A stretch of 64,000 nt of DNA. Source: Pseudorhodobacter antarcticus. GTDB lineage: Bacteria; Pseudomonadota; Alphaproteobacteria; Rhodobacterales; Rhodobacteraceae. Position 1 is the stretch's first letter. The number at the start of each line of letters is the position of its first letter. A program made the translations under genes and the position numbers. Of the stretch, positions 1-10,993 are shown piece by piece. The notes under the pieces were generated by a model. It was not told the origin of the DNA. It made no database searches and was given only the letters and a program-made list of their open reading frames with translations. The stretch lies in assembly GCF_900110135.1 (NCBI RefSeq), contig NZ_FOCO01000012.1:29005-93004 (forward strand). Direction: 5' to 3'.

Positions 1-1557
1 GGCGAGTTGTTTGGCGACCTCAGTTTTGCCCACGCCCGTTGGCCCGGCGAACAAATAGTTGCCAATGGGTTTTTCCGGCTCGCGCAGGCCTGCGCGGGCG
101 AGTTTGATCGCGGAGGCCAGCGCTTCAATCGCTTTGTCCTGACCGAACACCACGCGTTTTAGGGATTGTTCCAAACCGCGCAGCACCTCGGAATCGTCTT
201 TGGAGACGTTTTTGGCGGGGATGCGGGCGATTTTGGCGACCACCGCCTCAATCTCTTTGGTGCCGATGGTTTTGCGGCGTTTGGACTCGGTCAGCAGGTG
301 CTGGGCCGCGCCCGCCTCATCGATCACGTCGATCGCAGAGTCTGGCAGTTTGCGGTCGTTGATATAACGCGCCGCAAGTTCCACCGCGACCTTAATCGCA
401 TCGGCGGTATAACGCAGATCGTGATGTTCTTCGAAATGCGGTTTCAGGCCCATCAAGATTTTGATGGTGTCGGGGATCGAGGGTTCATTCACGTCGATTT
501 TCTGGAACCGACGGGCCAGCGCGCGGTCTTTTTCAAAATGCTGGCGGAACTCCTTGTAAGTGGTGGAGCCCATGGTGCGCAGTTTGCCGCCCTGCAACGC
601 AGGTTTCAGCAGGTTTGACGCGTCCATGGCACCGCCCGAGGTCGCCCCCGCACCGATGATGGTGTGGATTTCGTCGATGAACAGGACCGCGTCTGGGTGA
701 TCCTCCATCTCCTTTACCACCGCTTTCAGGCGTTCTTCAAAATCACCACGATAGCGGGTGCCTGCCAACAGCGCACCCATATCAAGACTGTAGATCGTTG
801 TTTTAGAAAGGATTTCAGGGGTTTGACCGTTGATAATTTTCCATGCCAACCCTTCGGCAATTGCCGTTTTGCCCACGCCGGGGTCGCCCACCAACAAGGG
901 GTTATTCTTGCGGCGGCGGCACAGAACTTGGATACAACGCTCCACCTCTGCCTCGCGCCCGATCAGAGGGTCCACATCGCCTTTCAGCGCTTTGACGTTC
1001 AGATCGACACAGTATTTGGAAAGGGCGGAATCTTTAGCATCGCCCGCCTCCCCTTTGGGGGTTTCGTGCTGGTTTTCCTCGGCACCCGTGACGGGGCGCG
1101 CCTCGCCAAAGGCGGGGTCTTTGGCCACGCCATGCGCGATAAAATTAACGGCATCATAGCGGGTCATTTCCTGTTCTTGCAGGAAATAGGCCGCGTTGGA
1201 TTCGCGTTCGGCAAAGATGGCGACCAGCACGTTGGCGCCTGTCACCTCATTGCGACCGGATGATTGCACATGAATTGCGGCACGCTGGATCACGCGTTGA
1301 AAGGCGGCGGTGGGCACCGCCTCGGACCCTTCGACATCGGTCACAAGGGTGGACAAGTCGTCGTCGATGAAATCGACCAGCGTTTTGCGCAGCGCGGTCA
1401 AATCGACGGTGCAAGCCTTCATCACCCGCGCGGCGTCGGGTTCATCAATCAGGGCCAGAAGCAAATGTTCCAGCGTGGCGAGTTCGTGGCGACGCGCGTT
1501 GGCGAGGGCCAAAGCGCCGTGGATTGCCTGTTCAAGCGTCGTGGAAAAAGATGGCAC
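1..1557 (-). CDS. clpA: ATP-dependent Clp protease ATP-binding subunit ClpA (N-terminal part)
   Basis: Hsp100 AAA+ unfoldase that feeds substrates to ClpP in the cytosol. About 519 residues are visible and the C-terminus lies beyond the window edge. The N-domain occupies roughly residues 1-145. The first AAA module has Walker A GDPGVGKT near residue 222 and Walker B LFIDEIH near 290. A second P-loop, GPTGVGKT, sits near residue 505 at the edge. The start is GTG, reading MPSFSTTLEQ, with GAGGAG about ten bases upstream; no ATG fits better. The gene reads away from gloB, whose 3' end lies 171 bp upstream on the same strand. Two P-loops and the N-domain distinguish it from ClpX. ClpB is less likely because no long coiled-coil insert is seen between the modules. 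Confidence 0.95.
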   Translation of the reverse strand, partial: MPSFSTTLEQAIHGALALANARRHELATLEHLLLALIDEPDAARVMKACTVDLTALRKTLVDFIDDDLSTLVTDVEGSEAVPTAAFQRVIQRAAIHVQSSGRNEVTGANVLVAIFAERESNAAYFLQEQEMTRYDAVNFIAHGVAKDPAFGEARPVTGAEENQHETPKGEAGDAKDSALSKYCVDLNVKALKGDVDPLIGREAEVERCIQVLCRRRKNNPLLVGDPGVGKTAIAEGLAWKIINGQTPEILSKTTIYSLDMGALLAGTRYRGDFEERLKAVVKEMEDHPDAVLFIDEIHTIIGAGATSGGAMDASNLLKPALQGGKLRTMGSTTYKEFRQHFEKDRALARRFQKIDVNEPSIPDTIKILMGLKPHFEEHHDLRYTADAIKVAVELAARYINDRKLPDSAIDVIDEAGAAQHLLTESKRRKTIGTKEIEAVVAKIARIPAKNVSKDDSEVLRGLEQSLKRVVFGQDKAIEALASAIKLARAGLREPEKPIGNYLFAGPTGVGKTEVAKQLA

Positions 1558-1728
1558 GGTATAGTGCTCCTCGTGTTCTGCGGTCCGTTGGGGCGGGCTG
1601 CCCGTTCTGACCTTGGCCTCATATGGTTAAGGTTCGGTTTTATTTCGGCGGCTTCAAGTCTTTTTTCCAAATATTTAGCGTTTCGCGCGACTATGTGGGA
1701 AAAAGTGATCGGATGTTGGGGGGCGGCA

Positions 1729-2502
1729 TTAGAATTTGTCTTTGCGCGCCCGGATTTCAGCGAAAACATCGACGTCAGCGGCGTTTGGCATGGCCAGATG
1801 CGCCTTGATGTCGGGGTTGTGGGCACGCAAGAACGGGTTGGTTTGACGCTCTTGGGCCAAGGTGGTGGGTACAGAGGGTTGGCCATTCGCCAGCCCATCC
1901 TGCACCCTGTCTGAAATCAAGATAAGCTGCGGATTGCCGGGATCAAGGGTTAGGGCAAAGCGAATGTTCGATGCGGCGTATTCATGGCCGGAACACAGCA
2001 GCGTATCGGCGGGCAGGGCGTTGGTTTGCGCGATTGCGGCGTGCATTTGGGCCGGCGTCCCTTCAAACAAGCGGCCACAGCCCATGACCATCAGGCTGTC
2101 GCCGGAAAACAGCAGTTTCGACTGGGGAAAATGGTAAGCGATATGGCCAATTGTGTGGCCGGGCATATCAAAGATTTGCACGGGCTCGCCGCAAATTTGG
2201 ACCGTATCGCCGGGGCGCAGGGCATGGTCGAGGGACGGCAGGCGGTGGGCATCGGCGGCGGCGCCCCAGATGCGGGGTTTTTGCGAAAGGCCGGTCAAAA
2301 GGTCGGGCAGCCCGTCGATATGGTCCCAGTGGTGGTGGGTCAGCAAAACGTCGGTCAGGGTCCACCCACGCGCATCAAGGGCAACCAGAATGGGGGCGGC
2401 GTCGGGCACATCGACCAAAGCGGTATCGCCCGTTGCGGGGTTGTGGATCAAATAGGCGTAATTATCTGATAGGCAGGGAATGGTCATACGATCAAGTGCC
2501 AT
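1729..2502 (-). CDS. gloB: hydroxyacylglutathione hydrolase (glyoxalase II)
   Basis: Metallo-beta-lactamase-fold enzyme that hydrolyses S-lactoylglutathione to D-lactate and glutathione, the second step of methylglyoxal detoxification. The metal-binding motif THHHWDH lies at residues 55-61. Further conserved stretches are the GHTIGH loop, FSGDSLM and the C-terminal [10 protein letters not shown] typical of glyoxalase II. The 257-aa length matches the family. I chose ATG 2502 ([10 protein letters not shown]); an in-frame ATG five codons later ([10 protein letters not shown]) is also possible because neither has a strong ribosome-binding site. The gene is divergent from the methyltransferase at 2579, so the 76-bp gap should hold both promoters. 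It fits with gshB and the GST further along the window. Confidence 0.95.
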   Translation of the reverse strand: MALDRMTIPCLSDNYAYLIHNPATGDTALVDVPDAAPILVALDARGWTLTDVLLTHHHWDHIDGLPDLLTGLSQKPRIWGAAADAHRLPSLDHALRPGDTVQICGEPVQIFDMPGHTIGHIAYHFPQSKLLFSGDSLMVMGCGRLFEGTPAQMHAAIAQTNALPADTLLCSGHEYAASNIRFALTLDPGNPQLILISDRVQDGLANGQPSVPTTLAQERQTNPFLRAHNPDIKAHLAMPNAADVDVFAEIRARKDKF

Positions 2503-2578
2503 GGTCTTTTGCCCTTTGTTTGGTAAGGTCAGGTTTGGTATGGTCGGGCAGTGTCGCCCGAAAAAGGCTTTGTTTGCA

Positions 2579-3451
2579 ATGCATCTTGATGTGCTGGACC
2601 TTCGCAACTTTTACTATCGGACCAAGTTGGGCCGGGTGGCGCAGCGTGCCATTCGCGATGCCGTGGTGCGGATGTGGCCTGTAGGGGCGGGCAATTTGGT
2701 GGGTCAGACCATGGTGGGATACGGGTTTGCTGTGCCGCTGATGCGCCCCTATCTGGCCGATGCGCGCCGTGTGATTGGCTTGATGCCCGCGCCGCAGGGC
2801 GTGATGGCTTGGCCTGCGGGCATGGAAAACGTATCGCTGTTGGTGGAGGAGGCGCAATGGCCGCTGGCCACGGGCAGCGTGGACCGTTTGATCATGATGC
2901 ATGGGTTGGAAACATCCGAACAACCGTCGCACGTGTTGGACGAGGTGGTGCGCGTGCTTGGCCCCGGCGGGCGGGCGTTGTTCATTGTGCCGTCCCGGTC
3001 GGGGCTGTGGGCGCGGCGCGATGGCACGCCGTTCGGCTTTGGCCGCCCTTATTCAATGGGGCAGTTAGAGGCGCAGCTGAAACGCCATGATTTGACGGTG
3101 GAACACAGCGTATCCGCGCTGTTTGCACCGCCATCGGGGCATCCGTTTTGGTTGCGCACATCGGATTTCTTTGAACGCAACGGGCGCAGGGTCGCGCCGT
3201 TTTTGGCGGGTGGTGCGTTGATGGTGGAGGTGTCCAAGCAGCGCCCGCCCTCGCGCAGTGGGTTGGTGGCGGCGGTGCGCCGACCGTTGCGGATTTTGGA
3301 AGGGTTGGGGCAGGGCGCGCCCGAACCTGCTTTGCGCTCACCTGCTTTGCGCGCGCCTGCGATGCCGGACGGGGTGGCGCGTGATGGGGGCCAAAATGCT
3401 GCGCAAACGGGTGCGGCGGAGGACGGGCAGGCCCACCCCGCCCAAGGGTAA
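2579..3451 (+). CDS. class I SAM-dependent methyltransferase (UbiE/Methyltransf_11 type)
   Basis: Predicted soluble methyltransferase of about 290 aa. After an N-terminal helix ([15 protein letters not shown]) it shows a Rossmann core with the acidic segment [20 protein letters not shown] and then [19 protein letters not shown], the usual post-motif II/III region of small-molecule methyltransferases. The glycine-rich motif I is weak ([10 protein letters not shown]). The last 60 residues are a low-complexity Pro/Ala/Arg tail. Start chosen at the ATG where homology-like sequence begins; the upstream in-frame codons overlap the gloB promoter region. It is divergent from gloB, and such an adjacent pair is common in Rhodobacterales. 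The substrate is unknown. Confidence 0.8.
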   Translation: MHLDVLDLRNFYYRTKLGRVAQRAIRDAVVRMWPVGAGNLVGQTMVGYGFAVPLMRPYLADARRVIGLMPAPQGVMAWPAGMENVSLLVEEAQWPLATGSVDRLIMMHGLETSEQPSHVLDEVVRVLGPGGRALFIVPSRSGLWARRDGTPFGFGRPYSMGQLEAQLKRHDLTVEHSVSALFAPPSGHPFWLRTSDFFERNGRRVAPFLAGGALMVEVSKQRPPSRSGLVAAVRRPLRILEGLGQGAPEPALRSPALRAPAMPDGVARDGGQNAAQTGAAEDGQAHPAQG

Positions 3452-3798
3452 CGCAGACCGCAGGCGTAGTGCCGCGCGTGGCGGGCGGAGCAGAATCGCA
3501 AGGTGCTGTGGCGCGGTGAAGCAAAGCGGTTTTGACGTGGCACATGCGGGCAAATGCGGCGTGGACCCGTTGATTTGCGCCCTATCCCACCGTTGCCCAG
3601 TGATGCAAAGCTGCGCTGCGGCATAACTGCGGCATGTTAGCGCCCCTCACGCGCATTTTACCCTTTGTTGACGGTTGCAGCAATTTTCCGCCTCTGCTAC
3701 ACCGCATCGAAATTCAGACGCATGCACCCCGTATGCGCCATAGAATGCCCTTGTGCCTTATCGTTAGGCATCTGGGGTTTAATTTCGGAAGGGATGAC
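3452..3798. other. intergenic region upstream of the atp operon
   Basis: This stretch of about 350 bp holds no convincing gene; the open frames in it lack ribosome-binding sites and family resemblance. It is the leader of the F1 operon. A TTGACG hexamer at 3668-3673 could be a -35 element, but I see no well-spaced -10. A short dyad CGCAT/ATGCG surrounds ACCCC near 3720-3740, followed by GCCT/AGGC further down. These could be part of the 5' untranslated region. Confidence 0.4.
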
Positions 3799-4359
3799 GT
3801 GTCAGAACCAGCTTCGATCTCCTCCGGCATTGCCGCACGCTACGCCACCGCTTTGTTTGAGCTGGCGAAGGAAAGCAAAGGCTTGAAGGCGTTGGAGGGC
3901 GATATTGACGCGCTCGACACCGCATTGGCCCAATCTGCTGACCTGAAAGCGCTGATTTCCTCGCCGGTTTACACCCGCGAAGATCAGGCCCGCGCGATTG
4001 CCGCGATTGCCAAAAAGATGGGGCTGTCGTCCCTGATGGCCAACACGATGTCCTTGATGGCGTCCAAGCGCCGCTTGTTCGTGTTGCCCTATCTGACCAA
4101 ATCCGTGCAGGACATGATCAGTGTTGAAAAGGGCGAGGTGACCGCTGAGGTGACTTCGGCCGTCAAGCTGTCTGCCGCACAGGCCAAAGACCTTGCCGCC
4201 ACGCTGAAAGCCAGCGTGGGCAAGGATGTGAAACTGAAAACCGCTGTCGATGAATCCCTCATCGGCGGTCTGATCGTCAAGCTTGGCTCCACTATGATCG
4301 ACACGTCGGTCAAGGCAAAGCTCGCGTCCCTCCAGAATGCAATGAAAGAGGTCGGATAA
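3799..4359 (+). CDS. atpH: F1F0 ATP synthase subunit delta
   Basis: Delta (OSCP-like) subunit of the F1 sector, linking the alpha3beta3 head to the peripheral b stalk at the inner membrane. At 186 aa it has the family's usual length: an N-terminal six-helix bundle ([16 protein letters not shown]) and the C-terminal region [24 protein letters not shown], the recognisable OSCP signature. The start is GTG preceded by GGAAGGG at good spacing; the frame is open further upstream without such a site. First gene of atpHAGDC; the stop codon abuts the atpA ATG. No F0 genes are present, as expected in alphaproteobacteria, where F0 and F1 are split. Confidence 0.97.
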   Translation: MSEPASISSGIAARYATALFELAKESKGLKALEGDIDALDTALAQSADLKALISSPVYTREDQARAIAAIAKKMGLSSLMANTMSLMASKRRLFVLPYLTKSVQDMISVEKGEVTAEVTSAVKLSAAQAKDLAATLKASVGKDVKLKTAVDESLIGGLIVKLGSTMIDTSVKAKLASLQNAMKEVG

Positions 4360-5898
4360 ATGGGTATCCAAGCAGCTGAAATTTCTGCGATCCTGAAGGA
4401 CCAGATAAAAAACTTTGGCCAAGACGCCGAAGTGGCCGAAGTTGGCCGGGTTCTGAGCGTTGGCGACGGGATTGCCCGCGTTCACGGGTTGGACAATGTG
4501 CAGGCCGGTGAAATGGTCGAATTCCCAGGCGGGATTCGCGGCATGGCGTTGAACCTGGAAGTGGACAACGTCGGTATCGTTATTTTCGGCGATGACCGTT
4601 CGATCAAAGAAGGCGACACCGTTAAGCGCACCAAGTCCATCGTGGACGTGCCTGTGGGCGACGAGCTGTTGGGCCGTGTGGTTGATGGTTTGGGCACGCC
4701 GATTGATGGCAAAGGCCCCTTGGGCACCACCAAGCGCGCGATTGCGGACGTAAAAGCGCCCGGCATTATCCCTCGCCAGTCGGTGCATGAGCCGATGGCG
4801 ACTGGCCTGAAGTCGGTTGACGCGATGATCCCGGTTGGCCGTGGCCAGCGCGAACTGATCATTGGGGACCGCCAGACCGGCAAAACCGCTATTGCGCTGG
4901 ATACAATTTTGAACCAGCAGTCCTATAACAAGGCTGCCGGCGACGACGAAAGCAAAAAGCTGTATTGCGTCTATGTGGCTATTGGGCAGAAACGCTCCAC
5001 CGTGGCGCAGTTGGTGAAGAAGCTGGAAGAAACCGGCGCGATTGCCTATACAATCGTCGTGGCCGCGACCGCTTCTGACCCAGCACCGATGCAGTTTTTG
5101 GCACCTTATGCCGCGACATCCATTGCGGAACATTTCCGTGACAACGGCCGCCATGCGCTGATCATTTATGATGATTTGTCCAAGCAGGCCGTGTCTTATC
5201 GTCAAATGTCGCTGTTGTTGCGCCGCCCACCGGGCCGCGAAGCTTATCCGGGCGACGTGTTCTATCTCCACTCCCGCCTGTTGGAGCGGTCGTCGAAGTT
5301 GAACGCCGAGCATGGTTCGGGGTCGTTGACCGCGCTGCCAATCATTGAAACCCAAGGTGGGGACGTTTCCGCGTTTATTCCAACCAACGTGATTTCGATC
5401 ACCGATGGTCAGATCTTTTTGGAAACCGAATTGTTCTATCAGGGTATCCGTCCGGCTGTGAACACTGGTTTGTCGGTGTCTCGTGTTGGTTCATCCGCGC
5501 AGACAGATGCGATGAAATCGGTCGCTGGCCCGGTGAAACTGGAGTTGGCGCAGTACCGCGAAATGGCGGCGTTTGCGCAGTTTGGGTCCGATTTGGACGC
5601 CTCCACCCAGCAGTTGCTGAACCGTGGTGCGCGTTTGACCGAATTGATGAAGCAGCCACAGTATTCGCCCCTGACGGGTTCGGAAATTGTTTGCGTGATC
5701 TTTGCGGGCACCAAGGGCTATCTGGACAAGATCCCGGTAAAAGAGGTTGGCCGTTATGAGGCCGGTCTGTTGAAGCACTTGCGCAGCAACCACGCTGATT
5801 TGTTGGCCGATATCACCAACAATGACCGCAAGGTGAAGGGCGAGCTTGAGGATAAAATCAAGGCCGCGCTGAACGCATACGCCAAAGATTTCGCCTAA
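4360..5898 (+). CDS. atpA: F1F0 ATP synthase subunit alpha
   Basis: Regulatory, non-catalytic nucleotide-binding subunit of F1. At 512 aa it has the standard length. The Walker A GDRQTGKT occupies residues 169-176 and [19 protein letters not shown] is the Walker B region. The [20 protein letters not shown] stretch and the conserved arginine in [14 protein letters not shown] are present. The start follows directly on the atpH stop, implying translational coupling, and a 12-bp gap with an AAAGGGG site leads into atpG. Confidence 0.99.
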   Translation: MGIQAAEISAILKDQIKNFGQDAEVAEVGRVLSVGDGIARVHGLDNVQAGEMVEFPGGIRGMALNLEVDNVGIVIFGDDRSIKEGDTVKRTKSIVDVPVGDELLGRVVDGLGTPIDGKGPLGTTKRAIADVKAPGIIPRQSVHEPMATGLKSVDAMIPVGRGQRELIIGDRQTGKTAIALDTILNQQSYNKAAGDDESKKLYCVYVAIGQKRSTVAQLVKKLEETGAIAYTIVVAATASDPAPMQFLAPYAATSIAEHFRDNGRHALIIYDDLSKQAVSYRQMSLLLRRPPGREAYPGDVFYLHSRLLERSSKLNAEHGSGSLTALPIIETQGGDVSAFIPTNVISITDGQIFLETELFYQGIRPAVNTGLSVSRVGSSAQTDAMKSVAGPVKLELAQYREMAAFAQFGSDLDASTQQLLNRGARLTELMKQPQYSPLTGSEIVCVIFAGTKGYLDKIPVKEVGRYEAGLLKHLRSNHADLLADITNNDRKVKGELEDKIKAALNAYAKDFA

Positions 5899-5910
5899 AG
5901 GGGTAGGTCA

Positions 5911-6783
5911 ATGCCGAGCCTAAAGGACTTAAAAAACAAGATCACGAGTATCAAGAATACTCGGAAAATCACCAAGGCCATGCAGATGGTTGCCGCGGCG
6001 AAATTGCGCCGCGCGCAAGAAGCGGCCGAGGCTGGACGCCCCTATGCTGAACGGATGAATGCCGTGATGGCGGGGCTTTCGGCATCGGTTGGTGGATCGA
6101 CAAGCGCGCCCCGGCTGTTGGCCGGGACGGGGAGCAACAAAGTGCATCTGTTGGTTGTGATGACCGCAGAGCGTGGGCTTTGTGGCGGGTTCAACTCTAC
6201 CATAGTGCGCCTTGCACGGGTGCGGATTAACGCGCTGCTGGGCCAAGGTAAAACCGTGAAAATTCTGACCGTGGGCAAAAAAGGCCGCGAGCAGTTGAAG
6301 CGCGATTTTGCGGCGCATTTTGTGGGCCATGTCGATTTGTCAGAGGTGAAGCGCGTCGGTTATGTGCAGGCGCAAGCGATTGCCAAGGATATTTTGCAGC
6401 GCTTTGATGCGGGCGAATTTGATGTGGCGACGTTGTTCTTCAACCGCTTCCAATCGGTGATTGCGCAGGTGCCAACGGCGCAGCAAGTCATCCCCGCCAA
6501 GTTTGAGGCGGTGGAGGATACCACAACTGCGCTGTATGATTATGAGCCGTCCGAGGAAGGCATCCTTGCCGACCTGTTGCCGCGCGGTGTGGCCACGCAA
6601 GTGTTTACCGCGCTGTTGGAAAACGGGGCCTCCGAACAAGGGGCCCGGATGAGCGCGATGGACAACGCAACGCGCAACGCAGGCGACATGATCGACAAAT
6701 ACACGACGATCTACAACCGCTCGCGTCAGGCTGCGATCACCAAAGAACTTATCGAAATCATCTCGGGCGCTGAGGCGCTTTGA
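5911..6783 (+). CDS. atpG: F1F0 ATP synthase subunit gamma
   Basis: Central rotor shaft of F1, transmitting c-ring rotation to the catalytic beta subunits. At 290 aa it shows the N-terminal helix [20 protein letters not shown] followed by [16 protein letters not shown]. The Rossmann-like middle contains [12 protein letters not shown], and the C-terminal helix has [18 protein letters not shown]. All are hallmark segments of the gamma subunit. The ribosome-binding site is AAAGGGGTAGG. It sits between atpA and atpD in the canonical order. Confidence 0.99.
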   Translation: MPSLKDLKNKITSIKNTRKITKAMQMVAAAKLRRAQEAAEAGRPYAERMNAVMAGLSASVGGSTSAPRLLAGTGSNKVHLLVVMTAERGLCGGFNSTIVRLARVRINALLGQGKTVKILTVGKKGREQLKRDFAAHFVGHVDLSEVKRVGYVQAQAIAKDILQRFDAGEFDVATLFFNRFQSVIAQVPTAQQVIPAKFEAVEDTTTALYDYEPSEEGILADLLPRGVATQVFTALLENGASEQGARMSAMDNATRNAGDMIDKYTTIYNRSRQAAITKELIEIISGAEAL

Positions 6784-6792
6784 CCCGCTTAA

Positions 6793-8238
<1,446 letters not shown>

Positions 8239-8247
8239 GGGGGCGAT

Positions 8248-8646
8248 ATGGCCGCGACTTTGCAATTTGACCTTGTGTCACCCGAAAAGCGGCTCGCGTC
8301 ATTTCAGGCGGTTGAGGTGCAGATTCCAGGGGCCGATGGCGATATGACGGCGATGGAGGGGCACACCCCCACCATCACCACGCTGCGGCCCGGGATTTTG
8401 AAAGCGGTTGGCACGGATAAAACACTGGCCTTTGCGGTGACCGGCGGTTTTGCCGAAATCACAGCGGCGGGCGTGTCGGTTTTGGCCGAACAGGCCGTGC
8501 CGGTGGAGGACCTTTCGGGGACTGTGCTGGACGGAATGATTGACCAAGCGCGCGAGCTGGCGTCGATGGCGCTGCCCGATGACAAAGACATGGCGGAAAA
8601 ATTGGTGCAAGACATGATGGCCTTGCGCCAGCATCAAGCGCACTGA
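8248..8646 (+). CDS. atpC: F1F0 ATP synthase subunit epsilon
   Basis: Rotor-associated inhibitory subunit of F1. At 132 aa it has the N-terminal beta-sandwich (FDLVSPEKRLASFQAVEVQI, then GADGDMTAMEGHTP). The C-terminal helical hairpin is shortened, as is usual in alphaproteobacteria. The ribosome-binding site AGGGGGCG lies in the 9-bp gap after atpD. It is the last gene of the operon and is followed 23 bp later by an intrinsic terminator. Confidence 0.97.
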   Translation: MAATLQFDLVSPEKRLASFQAVEVQIPGADGDMTAMEGHTPTITTLRPGILKAVGTDKTLAFAVTGGFAEITAAGVSVLAEQAVPVEDLSGTVLDGMIDQARELASMALPDDKDMAEKLVQDMMALRQHQAH

Positions 8647-8669
8647 TCTTTTCCGGTATTTGCGTAATA

Positions 8670-8695
8670 GGCCCCGATGATTTCGGGGCCTTTTT
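8670..8695 (+). terminator. intrinsic terminator of the atp operon
   Basis: Eight-base-pair perfect stem GGCCCCGA / TCGGGGCC with a five-base loop, followed directly by five Ts. It lies just past the atpC stop codon and closes the atpHAGDC transcription unit. Confidence 0.9.
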
Positions 8696-8867
8696 CATGT
8701 CTGGCGCAGGGAATGGCGTGGGTTTTCCAAATTTTGCCTTGATTACACGCTAGGTTGACTACTAATTTGCGTCTTTCCTCATTGGCGCGGGGCGCGGGGC
8801 GCGGGATGTTGGCGCTTGCCTTTGCAGGTGCGCGCGATGGGGCACGAATGGATCGGGATATTTACAG

Positions 8868-9218
8868 ATGAAGCGATTTTCGGCGCAGACCATCGGGATA
8901 CAGCAAGGCTCTAGGGTCATGTTTTCCGATTTTGCCGATGGGGGCGTGATGTGGACCGGGCAGGGGCCGCGCGAAAGCCGCCATATTGTCAAATTCCCTG
9001 AGGCCTATGTGGCAGCCCCGGTTGTGACGGTGTCGCTGTCGATGTGGGATATGGACCAAAAAACCAATTCCCGCGCCGATCTGTCGGCCGAGGCGATCAC
9101 GGCAGAGGGGTTTCATTTGGTGTTCAAAACTTGGGGCGATACGCAGGTGGCGCGGGTGCGTGCAGATTGGACCGCGATTGGGCGCGCCAAGGATGAGGAT
9201 GATTGGGAATTATATTGA
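8868..9218 (+). CDS. H-type lectin domain protein
   Basis: Small 116-aa protein that appears to be a stand-alone H-type lectin domain, a fold first described in snail agglutinins and discoidin. Supporting features are the GGVMWTGQGPRESRH opening, FPEAYVAAPVVTVSLSMWD, the SRADLSAEAITAEGF segment and the terminal KTWGDTQVARVRADWTAIG, which follows the family's W.DT..AR....W pattern. There is no signal peptide or membrane segment, so it is probably cytosolic. It is monocistronic, flanked by the atp terminator upstream and a large inverted repeat downstream. The family generally binds sugars such as GalNAc, but the bacterial role is unknown. No clear ribosome-binding site is visible. Confidence 0.75.
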   Translation: MKRFSAQTIGIQQGSRVMFSDFADGGVMWTGQGPRESRHIVKFPEAYVAAPVVTVSLSMWDMDQKTNSRADLSAEAITAEGFHLVFKTWGDTQVARVRADWTAIGRAKDEDDWELY

Positions 9219-9284
9219 AGGGGCGGTGGGTTTGCACCCACCCTACGCACCGGGGGTAGGGTGGGTGCAAACCCACCGCCCCTT
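9218..9284. repeat. perfect 29-bp inverted repeat between convergent genes
   Basis: Two 29-base arms (9218-9246 and 9256-9284) are exact reverse complements around a nine-base loop. Each arm itself contains the smaller stem GGTGGGT / ACCCACC around TTGC. The hairpin lies between the lectin gene and convergent prs and is followed by TTTT on the plus strand, so it can act as a terminator, possibly in both directions. The arm sequence recurs in the groES-groEL gap at 18254, so it is a dispersed repeat family rather than a unique terminator. Confidence 0.85.
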
Positions 9285-9287
9285 TTG

Positions 9288-10307
9288 TCAGCTGCGCTGA
9301 TACATGCCTTCGTAAATCGGGCTAAGGGTTTCGGTTTCAAACAATGATGATACCGATGTGCCGTTCCAGATGTTCAAAATCGCTTGGGCAAACATCGGGG
9401 CGGTCGGCAAGATGCGGATATTGGGGCAGTTTTTCACCGCATCCGTGGGCGCAATCGAATCGGTGATCACCAGCGATTTCATCACCGATTGCGTCACGCG
9501 GTCCACCGCGGGGCCGGACATGACGCCATGGGTGATGTAGGCGTGTACTTCGGACGCGCCATTTTCCAGCAGCACCTCGGCGGCTTTGCATAGGGTGCCG
9601 GCCGTGTCGCACATATCGTCCACGATGATGCATTTTTTGCCCGCAACGTCGCCGATCACGGTCATTTCGGCAATCTCACCAGCCTTTTCGCGGCGTTTGT
9701 CGACGATGGACAGCGGCGCGCCGATGCGTTTGGCCAATTCGCGCGCGCGGGCCACGCCGCCGACATCGGGTGACACCACCATCATGTCCGACATCGAGCC
9801 TTTGAAATGCGCCATGATATCAAGGGCGAAGATGGGCGAGGCATAGAGGTTGTCCACGGGAATGTCGAAAAACCCTTGAATTTGGGCGGCATGCAGGTCC
9901 AGTGTCAGCACGCGTTCGATCCCCGCCTCGACCATCATATTCGCCACCAGTTTTGCGGAAATCGGGGTGCGGGCTTTGGTGCGGCGGTCTTGGCGGGCGT
10001 AGCCGAAATAGGGGATCACGGCGGTGATGCGCGACGCGGACGACCGGCGCAGCGTGTCGGTCATAATCAGCAGTTCCATCAGGTTGTCATTGGCGGGGTT
10101 CGATGTGGGCTGGATGATGAACATATCCTCGCCGCGCACGTTTTCGAACACTTCGACAAAAATCTCGCCGTCGTTGAACCGTTCCACCCGCGCGTCGACC
10201 AGCCCGACGCTCATCCCCCGGTGCAGCGACATGCGTCGCGCGATGGCGGTGGCCAGCGGCATGTTGGCGTTGCCAGAGATCAGCTTTGGTTCGTTCATCG
10301 GGGCCAT
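9288..10307 (-). CDS. prs: ribose-phosphate pyrophosphokinase
   Basis: Makes PRPP from ribose 5-phosphate and ATP, the precursor for purines, pyrimidines, histidine and NAD. The 339-aa product shows [18 protein letters not shown] at the N-terminus, the ATP-site region [33 protein letters not shown] and the PRPP-binding loop [14 protein letters not shown]. Start at ATG 10307 (MAPMNEPKL) is favoured by AAAGGAC at proper spacing; a second ATG lies three codons later. It is divergent from the DsbA-like gene at 10403. The length is slightly above the typical 310-315 aa but normal for Rhodobacterales. Confidence 0.97.
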   Translation of the reverse strand: MAPMNEPKLISGNANMPLATAIARRMSLHRGMSVGLVDARVERFNDGEIFVEVFENVRGEDMFIIQPTSNPANDNLMELLIMTDTLRRSSASRITAVIPYFGYARQDRRTKARTPISAKLVANMMVEAGIERVLTLDLHAAQIQGFFDIPVDNLYASPIFALDIMAHFKGSMSDMMVVSPDVGGVARARELAKRIGAPLSIVDKRREKAGEIAEMTVIGDVAGKKCIIVDDMCDTAGTLCKAAEVLLENGASEVHAYITHGVMSGPAVDRVTQSVMKSLVITDSIAPTDAVKNCPNIRILPTAPMFAQAILNIWNGTSVSSLFETETLSPIYEGMYQRS

Positions 10308-10402
10308 GTTTGTGTCCTTTGCGGAGGAATCGGATGCGCGTTGACACGGCTTACCACCGGGTTAGGGTCTTGCAAACCTTGTGCAACGGAGAACCCTGCG
10401 AA

Positions 10403-10993
10403 ATGGCCCATATCGACTATTACTTTGCGACGATTTCGCCCTTTGTCTATTTGGCAGGCACGCGGATGGAGGCGATTGCGGCCAAGCATGGCGCCACCAT
10501 CACCTATAAACCGCTGGACGGCCCGGCGCTGTTTGCGCGGATGGGCAAACCCGCCGAGGTGCATCCGGCGCGTGTCGATTACGGCCTGCAGGACCGCACG
10601 CGGCAGGCGGCAAAGCTGGGGTTGGCGATGTCGGCGCGGCCTGCGTTTTTCCCGACCAACCGCGCGCCTTCATCCTATGCGGTGATTGCGGCGCAGGCGG
10701 CTGGTGGTGGGGATATGGGGGTTTTGGTGCATGCGCTGACGCGGGCGTGTTGGGCAGAGGACCGCAATGTGGCGGAGGATGATGTGATCCGTGCCGCGCT
10801 GGCGGAGGCGGGGTTTGACCCGGATTTGGCCAGCCGCGACATGTTGGCGAGCGCCGAGGCGTATGGCACCAACCTTGAGGAGGCCGTGGCGCGCGGTGTG
10901 ATTGGGGTGCCGTTTTACATGGTGGGCGACGCGCGGTTCTGGGGGCAGGACCGGTTGGAGGATTTGGATTTGCATCTGGCGGGCAAAATCTGA
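10403..10993 (+). CDS. DsbA-family isomerase (2-hydroxychromene-2-carboxylate isomerase-like)
   Basis: About 196 aa with a thioredoxin/DsbA-like fold of the kappa-GST type. The N-terminus MAHIDYYFATISPFVYLAG carries serine rather than a CxxC, typical of HCCA isomerases that use glutathione. The C-terminal segment ARGVIGVPFYMVGDARFWGQDRL contains the cis-Pro loop (GVPFYMV) and the GQDRL signature. Start is the ATG preceded by GGAGA. It ends directly before the alpha/beta hydrolase gene, so the two are probably co-transcribed. The natural substrate is unclear; most homologues are not in aromatic degradation operons. Confidence 0.8.
   Translation: MAHIDYYFATISPFVYLAGTRMEAIAAKHGATITYKPLDGPALFARMGKPAEVHPARVDYGLQDRTRQAAKLGLAMSARPAFFPTNRAPSSYAVIAAQAAGGGDMGVLVHALTRACWAEDRNVAEDDVIRAALAEAGFDPDLASRDMLASAEAYGTNLEEAVARGVIGVPFYMVGDARFWGQDRLEDLDLHLAGKI

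Noticed and set aside
3049..3624. Gene-like frame on the minus strand around the methyltransferase end and the atp leader.
   Set aside because: Product is low-complexity Pro/Arg-rich, typical of shadow frames, without a ribosome-binding site.
3802..5355. A long open frame antisense to atpH/atpA (over 500 codons).
   Set aside because: It mirrors a highly conserved gene in a GC-rich genome; its product has no domain and no ribosome-binding site.
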